From positions 11,712 through 55,760 of the forward strand of contig DNPN01000267.1 in the NCBI GenBank assembly GCA_003501385.1: a stretch of DNA of 44,049 nt. Direction: 5' to 3'. Source of the stretch: Rhizobium sp. (GTDB taxonomy: Bacteria; Pseudomonadota; Alphaproteobacteria; Rhizobiales; Rhizobiaceae). How positions within the stretch are numbered: position 1 is the first letter of the stretch; each line of letters starts with the position of its first letter. The notes beneath the pieces were generated by a model, which searched no databases, had not been told where the DNA came from, and saw nothing but the letters and a program-made list of their open reading frames with translations. Shown here piece after piece: positions 24,599 through 32,504 of this stretch. The position numbers were made by a program, and so were the translations under genes.

Positions 24599-25263
24599 CG
24601 GTGCACCATCAGGTCAGTGATGAGCTTTTGCTTGATTATGCTTCCGGCAGTCTTGCCGAGGGCTGGAGCCTTGCCGTTGCCACCCATCTGGCCCTGTGTC
24701 CCCAGAGCCGCGCCCGTTTGGCGCGCATCGAAGCCGCAGGCGGTGCGCTGCTGGATATTGGCGATGTGGATGAAAAGCCAAATCTCGATCAGGCATGGCA
24801 ATCCATGCGCGCCCGTATCGAGGCATCGGGTGCAACAATGACTGCACCACAACAACAGAGGCCAAAGCCTGCTGCAACACCTGTGGTGCCGGAGCCGTTG
24901 CGCTCTTATCTGGGCCGCGATGCAGACCAGTTGCAGTGGAAACCGCTTGGTCGCGGGGCTTATCATATTCCCATTCAGACCAATGATGGCGAAACCAGCG
25001 TTCGATTGCTGCGCATTCCAGCTGGAAAGCCTGTGCCGGAACACAGCCATGGCGGTCGTGAGCTGACGTTGGTGCTGACCGGCAGCTTTCATGATGGCCA
25101 TGAGCGTTTTGCCCGTGGGGATCTGGAGGAGGCCGACGAAACGCTGGAGCATCAACCGATTGCCGACAAGGGTGAAGATTGCATCTGCCTAGCCGTCACA
25201 GATGCGCCATTGCGCTTCAAAAGCCGGTTTCTGCGTCTGGTACAGCCGCTTCTCGGTATCTGA
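24595..25263 (+). CDS. chrR: ChrR-like anti-sigma factor with cupin domain
   Basis: A 222-residue protein with an N-terminal anti-sigma domain and a C-terminal cupin. In R. sphaeroides ChrR the anti-sigma zinc ligands are His6, His31, Cys35 and Cys38. Here His31 and Cys35 are present (ATHLALCPQSR), but position 38 is Ser and position 6 is Gln (preceded by His4 and His5). The cupin metal site appears intact: His150, His152, Glu156 and His186, with the same 30-residue spacing between the Glu and last His as in ChrR. It would hold RpoE inactive until singlet oxygen triggers release. Its start overlaps the rpoE stop (ATGA). Confidence 0.87.
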   Translation: MTVHHQVSDELLLDYASGSLAEGWSLAVATHLALCPQSRARLARIEAAGGALLDIGDVDEKPNLDQAWQSMRARIEASGATMTAPQQQRPKPAATPVVPEPLRSYLGRDADQLQWKPLGRGAYHIPIQTNDGETSVRLLRIPAGKPVPEHSHGGRELTLVLTGSFHDGHERFARGDLEEADETLEHQPIADKGEDCICLAVTDAPLRFKSRFLRLVQPLLGI

Positions 25264-25275
25264 AGGAGAATATCA

Positions 25276-25680
25276 ATGGCTCGCTATGCAATTGCCTATC
25301 TGGGCACAGCCTGTGTGTTTTTTGCGCTGGATTATCTGTGGCTGAGCCGCGTGGCGATTGGCTTTTACAAGTCGCAAATGGGTGAGATCATGCGCCCGCA
25401 GCCGAATTTTGCGGCGGCGGGCCTGTTTTACCTGTTTTACATAGCGGGCATTGTTTATTTTGCGGTGGTGCCCGCCATGCAGAATGGCAGCGTGACCACG
25501 GCCTTGGTGAGTGGCGCATTGCTGGGCCTGTTTGCCTATGGCACCTACGATATGACCAATCTCGCGACCCTGAAGGCCTGGACCCTTTCGCTCAGTCTGG
25601 TGGATATGGCCTGGGGCATGGCGCTGACGGGGCTGTCTTCCGCTGCCGGCTATCTTGTGGTCAGCCGCTTCGTGAGCTGA
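25276..25680 (+). CDS. DUF2177 membrane protein
   Basis: A 134-residue integral membrane protein with four predicted helices: about 5-22, 46-66, 75-92 and 106-128. The family pattern LDYLWLSRVAIGFY and FAYGTYDMTNLATL is the recognisable core of DUF2177. It lies 12 bases after chrR with an AAGGAGA site, so it belongs to the rpoE-chrR operon. DUF2177 genes often accompany ECF11 systems; biochemical function is unknown. Confidence 0.88.
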   Translation: MARYAIAYLGTACVFFALDYLWLSRVAIGFYKSQMGEIMRPQPNFAAAGLFYLFYIAGIVYFAVVPAMQNGSVTTALVSGALLGLFAYGTYDMTNLATLKAWTLSLSLVDMAWGMALTGLSSAAGYLVVSRFVS

Positions 25681-26102
25681 CGGAGAACCAAAGCTGTTCC
25701 ACGTGAAAACCGATTTGAACCCAGATGTCTTCGTTTTCGGGCGTCTTTTCCCTTGTGTAATCCACTATTTTGGGCAAGCTCTGCATCGTAATGTGCCGGA
25801 GGCCCCATGCTCTCACTCTTGGATCATTTGACAAACAGGCGTGCGCTTGCACGTTTGTGCGAGGGAGACAGGCGAAACTCGCCGAGGCGTTCCTTTTATC
25901 ATCAAAACCGATTCTCAAAGCTTTCGCCGCGCTGCTGAAAAAGCGGGTGGTGAGGCATTGGAAAACGCAAGTTACCATCCCACTTTATGCGCGCGTGAGA
26001 TAGACTTGACGCAAACGCCGAATTCTATTGTTGAGATTTTCGTTTACTGCAACCGCAATGTGACAATTCCATCGCTTGCAAGGGATTGCTCAGGAGACAA
26101 GT
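25681..26102. other. Intergenic region before the yghU-like gene, with a parS-like 16-mer
   Basis: About 420 bases without a convincing gene. The only notable motif is TGTTCCACGTGAAAAC at 25695-25710, which agrees at 13 of 16 positions with the ParB-binding parS consensus TGTTTCACGTGAAACA. The rest is mixed composition; the ORF on the minus strand across it lacks a ribosome-binding site and family features. Confidence 0.4.
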
Positions 26103-26996
26103 ATGACCGATACCAAATTTCCGCCCGAGAACAATTTGCCCGCTGGATATGTTCCACCTGCGGTCTGGATATGGGACCAAGGCAATGGCGGGGCCTTTGC
26201 CTCTATCAATAGACCGATTGCTGGTCCGACGAGCGAGAAGGAATTGCCTGTAGGCAAGCATCCTTTGCAGCTTTATTCTCTCGCAACACCCAATGGTCAG
26301 AAAGTCACCATTCTGCTGGAAGAACTGCTGGCTGCTGGCCATGCGGGGGCAGACTATGACGCATGGCTGATCACTATCGGCAAGGGTGAGCAGTTCGGCT
26401 CCGGTTTCGTGGATGTCAACCCGAATTCCAAAATTCCGGCATTGATGGACCGTCAGCCGAAAGATGGCGGTGCGCCGGTGCGGCTGTTCGAATCAGGCTC
26501 CATCCTCGTGTATCTGGCTGACAAATTCGGTGCTTTCCTGCCCGAAGATGCGCGCGCCCGTGCGGAAGCCCTGAACTGGCTCTTCTGGCAGATGGGCTCT
26601 GCTCCCTTTGTCGGTGGAGGTTTCGGTCACTTTTATGCCTACGCACCGATCAAGATCCAATATGCTATCGATCGTTTTGCCATGGAAGCCAAGCGCCAGC
26701 TGGATGTGCTGAACCGCCAGCTGGCCAACAATGAGTTTGTTGCTGGCAGTGAATACACCATCGCCGACATGGCGATCTGGCCCTGGTATGGCCGTTTGGC
26801 GCTGGACCAATCCTATCCCGATGCCGGCACGTTCCTTGCGACGCACGAATATACGCATGTGGTGCGCTGGGCCAAGCAGATCGCGGAGCGTTCCGCCGTG
26901 AAGCGCGGGATTATGGTCAACAAGGCCTCTGGTGATCCGGGCACATTCCTGCCAGAACGTCACAGTGCTTCGGATTTCGAAGCCCTGGTGAAATAA
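26103..26996 (+). CDS. yghU: Glutathione S-transferase-like protein, YghU type
   Basis: A 297-residue member of the YghU/nu-class GST family, which binds two glutathiones and reduces disulfides or organic peroxides. The long N-terminal extension before the thioredoxin fold is typical (FPPENNLPAGYVPPAVWIWD). The fold itself contains LYSLATPNGQKVTILLEEL, then NPNSKIPAL and RLFESGSILVYLADKFG, the cis-proline and glutathione-contact motifs. The C-terminal helical domain includes FVAGSEYTIADMAIWPWYG. The start at 26103 follows AGGAGACAAGT; an in-frame ATG at 26076 is less likely. Its position beside the singlet-oxygen regulon is suggestive, but no RpoE promoter was found upstream. Confidence 0.88.
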   Translation: MTDTKFPPENNLPAGYVPPAVWIWDQGNGGAFASINRPIAGPTSEKELPVGKHPLQLYSLATPNGQKVTILLEELLAAGHAGADYDAWLITIGKGEQFGSGFVDVNPNSKIPALMDRQPKDGGAPVRLFESGSILVYLADKFGAFLPEDARARAEALNWLFWQMGSAPFVGGGFGHFYAYAPIKIQYAIDRFAMEAKRQLDVLNRQLANNEFVAGSEYTIADMAIWPWYGRLALDQSYPDAGTFLATHEYTHVVRWAKQIAERSAVKRGIMVNKASGDPGTFLPERHSASDFEALVK

Positions 26997-27001
26997 ATAG
27001 A

Positions 27002-27083
27002 AAGGTTCTGTATCCAAGGGAAAACAGGTACAGGACCTTGCATGTGTTGGATCAACCATTCTCTTCGAAAGTGAAGAGAATGG
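27002..27083. promoter_or_regulatory. Two adjacent hairpins downstream of the yghU-like gene
   Basis: The first pairs AAGGTTCTGTA with TACAGGACCTT (10 of 11 plus one wobble). The second, at 27056-27083, is a perfect 11-bp stem (CCATTCTCTTC / GAAGAGAATGG) with a six-base loop. Neither is followed by a T-run, so they may be rho-independent terminators of weak type, RNA-stabilising structures, or control elements for the next gene 45 bases away. Confidence 0.45.
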
Positions 27084-27127
27084 CTCCAAACCAGCAAAAA
27101 CCAAAAGACATGATTCTGGAGACGACT

Positions 27128-27505
27128 ATGGCCAAATTGCCCGACATGATCAAACACCGGGGTTTCCCCTCCGGCCTCACAGGAACGGGTTGGCAATTCA
27201 CCATCCGCCGCGCCAATCCCAATGGTGTCGCGCCTATCACCGAACGCCCGCGCCACCGCACCAGTGACAACAAGGAAGGCTTGGCCGATGCCGCCTTCAT
27301 GCATGCGCTGTGGCACCATTTTGGCACCGAACCGTTTGAGCGCGGCAATCTCGATGCTGGTCGCCTGTCGCGGCTGTTCGGGCGTGAAGTGGTGCCCGCC
27401 GAGAGGCCGTTTGATCCCGCCTCTTATGAGGCCATGTTGCAGATCAATGAGACGGTGGCCCGGAAGAGCTTTCCGCAATCCTTTGGGGATATCATGGAAG
27501 TGTGA
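27128..27505 (+). CDS. Conserved-looking protein of unknown function
   Basis: A 125-residue soluble protein without signal peptide or membrane segment. It is rich in Arg and Pro in the first half (MIKHRGFPSGLTGTGWQFTIRRANPNGVAPITERPRHRT) and has an acidic, helical second half. I recall similar short proteins as hypothetical in Rhizobiaceae, but no family name or function is known to me. The start at 27128 follows GGAG eight bases upstream; longer in-frame starts run into the hairpins. It ends 73 bases before glpR, with the glpR operator in between. Confidence 0.65.
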   Translation: MAKLPDMIKHRGFPSGLTGTGWQFTIRRANPNGVAPITERPRHRTSDNKEGLADAAFMHALWHHFGTEPFERGNLDAGRLSRLFGREVVPAERPFDPASYEAMLQINETVARKSFPQSFGDIMEV

Positions 27506-27530
27506 TGGTGTTTTGCGCCCATTGCTCGCC

Positions 27531-27563
27531 TTTCGTTTTCCGCTATGATGAAAGAAAACGAAA
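27531..27563. promoter_or_regulatory. Perfect palindrome before glpR, candidate GlpR operator
   Basis: TTTCGTTTTC and GAAAACGAAA form a perfect 10-bp inverted repeat with a 13-base spacer, ending 14 bases before the glpR start. TTTCG-type half-sites are characteristic of DeoR-family GlpR operators, and the TTTCGTTT half-site recurs before glpD. It probably mediates autoregulation. Confidence 0.65.
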
Positions 27564-27577
27564 ACAGAGAGGGCGCG

Positions 27578-28348
27578 ATGCTTCTGTCAGTCCGGCAAAC
27601 AGAGATTCTCGATATCGCGAAATTAGAGGGCCGGGTTCAGGTGGAAGATCTGGCCTTGCGCTTTGCCGTGACGCCACAAACCATTCGCAAAGACCTCAAC
27701 GACCTGTGCGAAACGCGGCAACTGACCCGCATTCACGGCGGTGCAATCTTTCCAAGTGGGGCCGAGAACGTGCGCTATGATGCGCGCCGCTCGATGTTTG
27801 CACCCCAAAAGCAGGCCATTGGCCGCGCGGCAGCAGAGCTTATTCCCAACAATGCCTCGCTGTTTATCAATATTGGTACCACCACAGAAGCAGTGGGCGA
27901 AGCGCTTCTGGACCATAAAGACCTGATGGTCATCACCAATAATATCAATGTTGCCAACCATTTGCGGCTGTTTCCCGCGATTGAGGTGGTGATTGCCGGT
28001 GGCGTGGTGCGCGGCTCGGATGGCGGTATTGTTGGTGAAGCGGCGGTGGATTTCATTCGCCAGTTCAAGGTGGATTATGCGGTGATTGGCGTGTCCGCCA
28101 TTGATCACGATGGGGCGCTTCTGGACTATGATTATCGTGAGGTGAAGGTGGCGCAAGCCATTATCGCCAACGCCCGGCACGTCATTCTGGTGGCCGATTC
28201 GTCCAAGTTTGAGCGCACCGCACCCGTGCGCATCGGCCATATGAGCCAGGTTCACACCTTCATCACAGATGCCTGCGATATTGCTGCGATTTCCGACATT
28301 TGTCGTGAGCATGGCGTGCGGCTGTTGGAAACGTTCGAACAGACATGA
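27578..28348 (+). CDS. glpR: DeoR-family repressor GlpR
   Basis: A 256-residue DeoR-type regulator. The N-terminal winged helix-turn-helix spans about residues 1-57 (RQTEILDIAKLEGRVQVEDLALRFAVTPQTIRKDLNDL, then LTRIHGGA, the family signature). The effector domain (FINIGTTTEAVGEAL... YAVIGVSAID... VADSSKFER) binds a sugar or polyol phosphate, here presumably glycerol-3-phosphate. The start at 27578 is preferred because GAGAGGG precedes it and because ATGs at 27545 and 27548 lie inside the operator palindrome. It directly precedes glpD on the same strand, which defines its target. Confidence 0.85.
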   Translation: MLLSVRQTEILDIAKLEGRVQVEDLALRFAVTPQTIRKDLNDLCETRQLTRIHGGAIFPSGAENVRYDARRSMFAPQKQAIGRAAAELIPNNASLFINIGTTTEAVGEALLDHKDLMVITNNINVANHLRLFPAIEVVIAGGVVRGSDGGIVGEAAVDFIRQFKVDYAVIGVSAIDHDGALLDYDYREVKVAQAIIANARHVILVADSSKFERTAPVRIGHMSQVHTFITDACDIAAISDICREHGVRLLETFEQT

Positions 28349-28375
28349 AGCGATGATCCTCATGGTGATTCGATC

Positions 28376-28419
28376 TTTCGTTTGACATTCGCTTTTGTTT
28401 CGTTTTACCTTTGTAAACG
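28376..28419 (+). promoter_or_regulatory. glpD promoter with GlpR-type half-sites
   Basis: TTTCGTTT at 28376-28383 and TTTCGTTTT at 28398-28406 are spaced 22 bases apart, and AAACG at 28415-28419 forms an inverted partner. A TTGACA hexamer at 28382-28387 overlaps the first half-site and could be the -35 element. The arrangement suits GlpR repression of glpD. Confidence 0.5.
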
Positions 28420-28463
28420 TTCGCAATTGCATTCAATGCCGCATTGCGAAAGGAGAGGGTAGC

Positions 28464-29975
28464 GTGTCCGACAATCCTGTATTTGATATTTTCGTCATCG
28501 GTGGTGGCATCAACGGCTGCGGCATCGCCCGCGACGCTGTCGGGCGTGGCTATAAGGTCGCGCTGGCGGAGATGAATGATTTTGCCTCTGGCACATCTTC
28601 AGGGGCGACCAAGCTGATTCACGGTGGCTTGCGCTATCTGGAACATTACGAATTTCGCTTGGTGCGGGAAGCATTGATGGAGCGAGAAACACTCTGGGCC
28701 ATGTCGCCGCACATTATCTGGCCTATGCGCTTTGTTTTGCCCTTCCAAAAGGGCGGCATTCGGCCTGCTTGGCTCATTCGGCTAGGTCTGTTTCTCTATG
28801 ACCATCTGGGTGGCCGTAAGCTTTTGCCTGCCACCAAAACGCTGGATATGCGTAAGGATAAGGCCGGAAAACCGCTAAAACCGCTGTTTACCCGCGCCTT
28901 TGAATATTCTGATGGCTGGGTGGATGATGCCCGGTTCGTGGTGCTCAATGCCCGCGATGCTGCTGATCGCGGTGCGACAATCCTCAGCCGCACCCGCGTT
29001 GTCGGTGCGCGGCGCGAAGGCGCGCTTTGGAATATCGAAGTGGAAGATCATGCCAGCAAAAGTCGCAGGACCTATCAGGCCCGTATGGTTGTCAATGCCG
29101 CCGGGCCATGGGTTGATAGCGTGCTATCTAATGCCGTTGGCAAGAACAATGCCCATAATGTGCGGCTGGTGCAGGGCAGCCATATCATTGTGAAGAAGAA
29201 GTTTGACGATCCCCGTGCTTACTTCTTCCAAAATCCCGACAACCGCATCATTTTCGCCATTCCCTATGAAACGGATTTCACCCTGATTGGCACCACCGAT
29301 CAGGATTACAAAGGTGATCCCAAGGATGTGAAAATCACAGAGGATGAGATTACCTATCTGTGCAATGCCGCCAGCGAATATTTCGCAGAACCTGTGAAGC
29401 CTGAGGACATCGTCTGGTCCTATTCCGCCGTGCGCCCACTCTACGATGATGGGGCCACCAAGGCGCAGGAGGCCACGCGCGATTACGTGCTGAAGCTGGA
29501 AGCGCAGGATGGGTCAGCGCCGATGCTCAACGTATTTGGTGGTAAGTTGACGACCTATCGCCGTCTGGGCGAGCATGCGCTGGAAAAAATTGGCGAGGCC
29601 ATCGGCATCAAGGGCAAGCCCTGGACGGCGCAAAGCCGCTTGCCGGGTGGCGATTTTCCGGCAACGGGCTATGAAGCGGAAGTGGCGAAACTGAAAACAG
29701 CCTTTCCATTTCTGGATGACCGCTGCGCCAAGCGCCTGATTCGTTGTTACGGCACCTTGGCGCACACCATGCTGAACGGAGCGAAGAGCCGTGATGGTCT
29801 TGGCCGTTATTTTGGCGGCACTCTGTATCAGGTGGAAGTGGATTGGCTGATGGCCCGCGAATGGGCAACCACGGCCGAAGACATTCTCTGGCGTCGCACC
29901 AAGCAGGGCCTCTTGCTAAGCCGCAGTGATGCGCGAGCTTTGGAAGATTATATAGAGCAAGCACGTGCCGCCTGA
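28464..29975 (+). CDS. glpD: Aerobic glycerol-3-phosphate dehydrogenase GlpD
   Basis: Oxidises sn-glycerol-3-phosphate to dihydroxyacetone phosphate at the inner membrane, passing electrons through FAD to ubiquinone. The 503-residue protein has the N-terminal FAD motif VIGGGINGCGIARDA (11-25), the family signature SGTSSGATKLIHGGLRYLE, the mid-region GTTDQDYKGDP and VRPLYDDG, FGGKLTTYR closing the FAD site, and the C-terminal helical cap. A GTG at 28464 is chosen as start: AGGAGAGG lies eight bases upstream and the FAD motif then falls at the usual position. A strong terminator follows. Confidence 0.94.
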   Translation: MSDNPVFDIFVIGGGINGCGIARDAVGRGYKVALAEMNDFASGTSSGATKLIHGGLRYLEHYEFRLVREALMERETLWAMSPHIIWPMRFVLPFQKGGIRPAWLIRLGLFLYDHLGGRKLLPATKTLDMRKDKAGKPLKPLFTRAFEYSDGWVDDARFVVLNARDAADRGATILSRTRVVGARREGALWNIEVEDHASKSRRTYQARMVVNAAGPWVDSVLSNAVGKNNAHNVRLVQGSHIIVKKKFDDPRAYFFQNPDNRIIFAIPYETDFTLIGTTDQDYKGDPKDVKITEDEITYLCNAASEYFAEPVKPEDIVWSYSAVRPLYDDGATKAQEATRDYVLKLEAQDGSAPMLNVFGGKLTTYRRLGEHALEKIGEAIGIKGKPWTAQSRLPGGDFPATGYEAEVAKLKTAFPFLDDRCAKRLIRCYGTLAHTMLNGAKSRDGLGRYFGGTLYQVEVDWLMAREWATTAEDILWRRTKQGLLLSRSDARALEDYIEQARAA

Positions 29976-29998
29976 CGTCTTCTACGTTTGCAACATTC

Positions 29999-30028
29999 AA
30001 AAAGCCCGGTATGAAAACCGGGCTTTTC
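29999..30028 (+). terminator. Rho-independent terminator of glpD
   Basis: A perfect 11-bp stem (AAAAGCCCGGT / ACCGGGCTTTT) with a six-base loop starts 25 bases after the glpD stop and ends in TTTTCTGT. Confidence 0.88.
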
Positions 30029-30038
30029 TGTCTATCTC

Positions 30039-30141
30039 TAGAGTTTGTCAGGGAAAAGTGGAATCGGGTTTTCCCGATAAGACAAACGAAAACAAAGAAG
30101 TTTAGAGTCTGTCTGGTTCAATCTGAACCTGGCAGACTCTA
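30039..30141 (+). repeat. RIME1-like palindromic element, complete copy
   Basis: A 103-bp element with terminal inverted repeats (TAGAGTTTGTCAGG at one end, TAGAGTCTGCCAGG read from the other). It contains two internal palindromes: a GGGAAAA / TTTTCCC stem and a long stem built on TAGAGTCTGTCTGGTTCA. It differs from the reverse complement of the copy at 34038-34140 at roughly ten positions. It lies between glpD and the cytochrome gene, directly after the glpD terminator. The layout fits the RIME1 family of rhizobial intergenic mosaic elements. Confidence 0.85.
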
Positions 30142-30145
30142 AAAA

Positions 30146-30700
30146 TCAATTGGTTGGCAATGCCACCGGACTGTCAGCCTGATTGTGCAGATAAGCAATC
30201 AGGTTGGCCCGGTCCTCTTCCTTGGGCAGGCCCGCAAAGCCCATGGCCGTTCCCGCCACCAGCTTCTTGGGTGCGGTCAGGAAATGGTTGAGGTTTTCAA
30301 AGGTCCAGTGTTCTGAGCTGCCTTTTGAAAAATCCTTCATGCTCGCGGAATAGGCGAAGCCTTCATGGCTGGCGACAGGCCGGTCTACAACGCCCCAAAG
30401 GTTCGGACCAACCTTGTTGGCTCCACCCTTATCGGCGGTATGACAGGCAGCACATTTTTTGAAAATGGTTTCGCCTGCCTTCACGTCAGCTTTCGCCAGC
30501 AACTCTGCAATCGGCTTGTCAGCGGCGGGTGCTGCTCCTCCAGCCCCTCCCGCTGCTGGTGCCTCGGCTGCGGCAATCATATAGCCGGGCTTTTCCGGAG
30601 CCGGAGAATGAAAAATGCCCTCCGAGGCGATAGACACTGACATCAGCACGAAAATCGTGCCAAGCAATGCGCCTGCTCCCATATTCATGTATGAACTCAT
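30146..30700 (-). CDS. cycM: Membrane-anchored cytochrome c (CycM-like)
   Basis: A 184-residue class I c-type cytochrome. A hydrophobic segment at about 8-26 acts as an uncleaved signal anchor, followed by an Ala/Gly/Pro-rich linker (43-62). The haem-binding CAACH is at 83-87 and the axial Met at 153 (AGTAMGFAG). The arrangement matches CycM of Bradyrhizobium, which carries electrons from the bc1 complex to the aa3-type oxidase. GGGGAG lies nine bases before the ATG. It is divergent from kdsB, an arrangement I remember from other Rhizobiaceae (with pheA following). Confidence 0.88.
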   Translation of the reverse strand: MSSYMNMGAGALLGTIFVLMSVSIASEGIFHSPAPEKPGYMIAAAEAPAAGGAGGAAPAADKPIAELLAKADVKAGETIFKKCAACHTADKGGANKVGPNLWGVVDRPVASHEGFAYSASMKDFSKGSSEHWTFENLNHFLTAPKKLVAGTAMGFAGLPKEEDRANLIAYLHNQADSPVALPTN

Positions 30701-30858
30701 GCTTGACTGCTCCCCATGCGGTCCAGCCCCTTCAGGCCGGACGAGCCTCCATTAGCAAAAATGCTAAGACTTTTACTTGACAGTTGCAACCCGATTATGC
30801 ACCCCACCCCTGAGACCTTTTGCCTCCCACCTCTTCTGTTTTCAAAGGCTAGTCCTCC

Positions 30859-31614
30859 ATGGCTGATCCGCATTCCTCAAATACACTGGTTTTGATCCCT
30901 GCGCGCATGGCATCCACCCGTCTGCCCGGCAAGCCCTTGGCCGATATTGCGGGTCTGCCGATGATTGTGCAAGTGGCCAAGCGCGCCGCAGAAGCCAATG
31001 TTGGCCGTGTTGTGGTTGCCGTGGATGATCAGCGGGTGTTTGATGCAGTGACGACTGCCGGTTTTGAAGTGGTGATGACCGGTGATCACCACCAATCCGG
31101 CTCCGACCGCATCTATGAAGCGCTCACCAAGGTTGATCCGAACGGCGAAGTGGAGATCATTGTTAATGTGCAGGGTGATTTGCCCACCATTGATGGCGAT
31201 ACGATTCGCGCCGCTCTGCGTCCCCTTTCCGACCCTGCCGTGGACATCGCCACGTTAACGGTGGAGATCGAGGATGAAGAAGACAAACTCAAGCCCAGCG
31301 TGGTGAAGGTCGTTGGCGCTGTGCTGTCCGAGACGCGGCTGCGCGCTCTCTACTTCACCCGCACCACCGCCCCATATGGCGAAGGTCCGCTCTACCACCA
31401 CATCGGACTTTACACCTATCGGCGCGCGTCGCTGGAGCGTTTCGTCGGGCTTTCGCCTTCCACTTTGGAAAAGCGCGAATCGCTGGAGCAATTGCGGGCG
31501 CTGGAAGCAGGCATGCGCATTGATGTCGAAATCGTCAAAACCGTGCCGCTGGGTGTCGATACCCCTGCTGATCTGGAAAAAGCCCGCGTTCTTCTCTCTG
31601 CACAACAAGGATAA
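30859..31614 (+). CDS. kdsB: 3-Deoxy-manno-octulosonate cytidylyltransferase KdsB
   Basis: Activates KDO to CMP-KDO for lipopolysaccharide core synthesis in the cytoplasm. The 251-residue protein has the cytidylyltransferase signature IPARMASTRLPGKPL near residues 13-27, VVAVDDQRV, the TGDHHQSGSDRIYEAL segment, NVQGDLP for metal and CTP binding, and GLYTYRRASLERF near the C-terminus. Length is normal. AAAGGCTAG precedes the ATG. pheA starts five bases after the stop, so the two are co-transcribed. Confidence 0.94.
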   Translation: MADPHSSNTLVLIPARMASTRLPGKPLADIAGLPMIVQVAKRAAEANVGRVVVAVDDQRVFDAVTTAGFEVVMTGDHHQSGSDRIYEALTKVDPNGEVEIIVNVQGDLPTIDGDTIRAALRPLSDPAVDIATLTVEIEDEEDKLKPSVVKVVGAVLSETRLRALYFTRTTAPYGEGPLYHHIGLYTYRRASLERFVGLSPSTLEKRESLEQLRALEAGMRIDVEIVKTVPLGVDTPADLEKARVLLSAQQG

Positions 31615-31619
31615 CCTTC

Positions 31620-32474
31620 GTGGTCACGCTCACCAACAAAATCTCGTTTCAAGGCGACTTTGGTGCCAATTCCGATATGGCCTGTCGCGACATGTTTCCA
31701 TCGATGGAACCTTTGCCATGTCCGACGTTTGAAGATGCGTTTACCGCTCTGGAAAACGGTGATGTTGATCTGGCGATGATCCCGATTGAAAACACGCTGG
31801 CAGGCCGCGTAGCCGATATTCATTATCTGCTGCCGCTCTCGCGCCTGCATATTGTTGGCGAATATTTCATGCCGATCCGTTTCCAGCTGATGGTGTTGCC
31901 CGGCGTGAAGCAGGATGAAATTCGCACCGTTCACAGCCACATCCACGCGCTCGGTCAATGCCGCAAGATTATTCGCAGCAGCGGCTGGAAGGCTGTTGTG
32001 GCAGGTGATACTGCCGGTGCCGCCAAGCAGGTGTCTGAAAAGGGTGATCGCTCCATGGCGGCACTTGCGCCAAAATTGGCGGCTTCGCTCTATGGACTGG
32101 ATATTCTGGCCGAAAACGTCGAAGACGCCGAGAACAACATCACCCGCTTTGTCGTTTTGTCCCGCGATGAAGTGAATTTGAAGCGCGAGGATGAGGATGA
32201 AACCTTCATCACCACCTTTGTGTTCAATGTCCGTAATATTCCGGCAGCGCTCTATAAAGCCATGGGCGGCTTTGCCACCAATGGTGTGAACATGACCAAG
32301 CTGGAAAGCTATCAGATCGGTGGCAAATTCGTGGCCACCCAGTTTTATGCTGATATTGAAGGCCACCCGGATGATGCGCCGGTGAAACGGGCCCTGGAAG
32401 AACTGCGCTATTTTTCTGAAAAAGTTCGCATTCTGGGTGTCTATAAGGCCCATGCCATGCGCGGTAAGTTTTAA
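31620..32474 (+). CDS. pheA: Prephenate dehydratase PheA
   Basis: A monofunctional prephenate dehydratase of 284 residues, converting prephenate to phenylpyruvate for phenylalanine synthesis. The catalytic domain shows ISFQGDFGANSDMA, MIPIENTLAGRV and the ITRFVVL motif (Thr-Arg-Phe). The C-terminal ACT domain (TTFVFNVRNIPAALYKAMGGFATNGVNMTKLESY) gives feedback inhibition by phenylalanine, with LES corresponding to the ESRP loop. There is no chorismate mutase domain. It uses a GTG start at 31620 preceded by AAGGAT, five bases after kdsB. Confidence 0.93.
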   Translation: MVTLTNKISFQGDFGANSDMACRDMFPSMEPLPCPTFEDAFTALENGDVDLAMIPIENTLAGRVADIHYLLPLSRLHIVGEYFMPIRFQLMVLPGVKQDEIRTVHSHIHALGQCRKIIRSSGWKAVVAGDTAGAAKQVSEKGDRSMAALAPKLAASLYGLDILAENVEDAENNITRFVVLSRDEVNLKREDEDETFITTFVFNVRNIPAALYKAMGGFATNGVNMTKLESYQIGGKFVATQFYADIEGHPDDAPVKRALEELRYFSEKVRILGVYKAHAMRGKF

Positions 32475-32478
32475 AAAG

Positions 32479-32504
32479 GAATGGCGGCGGCAACGCCGCC
32501 ATTC
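32479..32504. terminator. Bidirectional terminator after pheA
   Basis: A perfect 11-bp stem (GAATGGCGGCG / CGCCGCCATTC) with a GCAA tetraloop follows pheA by four bases. It has an A-run on the left and pyrimidine tract on the right, and lies between convergent pheA and the GH3 gene. Confidence 0.85.

Noticed and set aside
25822..25827. GGATCA as a possible minus-strand RpoE -35 box
   Set aside because: No TACG-type -10 element lies 16-17 bases away.
25661..25978. 105-codon open frame on the minus strand in the gap before the yghU-like gene
   Set aside because: No ribosome-binding site, no domain, and it overlaps the end of the DUF2177 gene.
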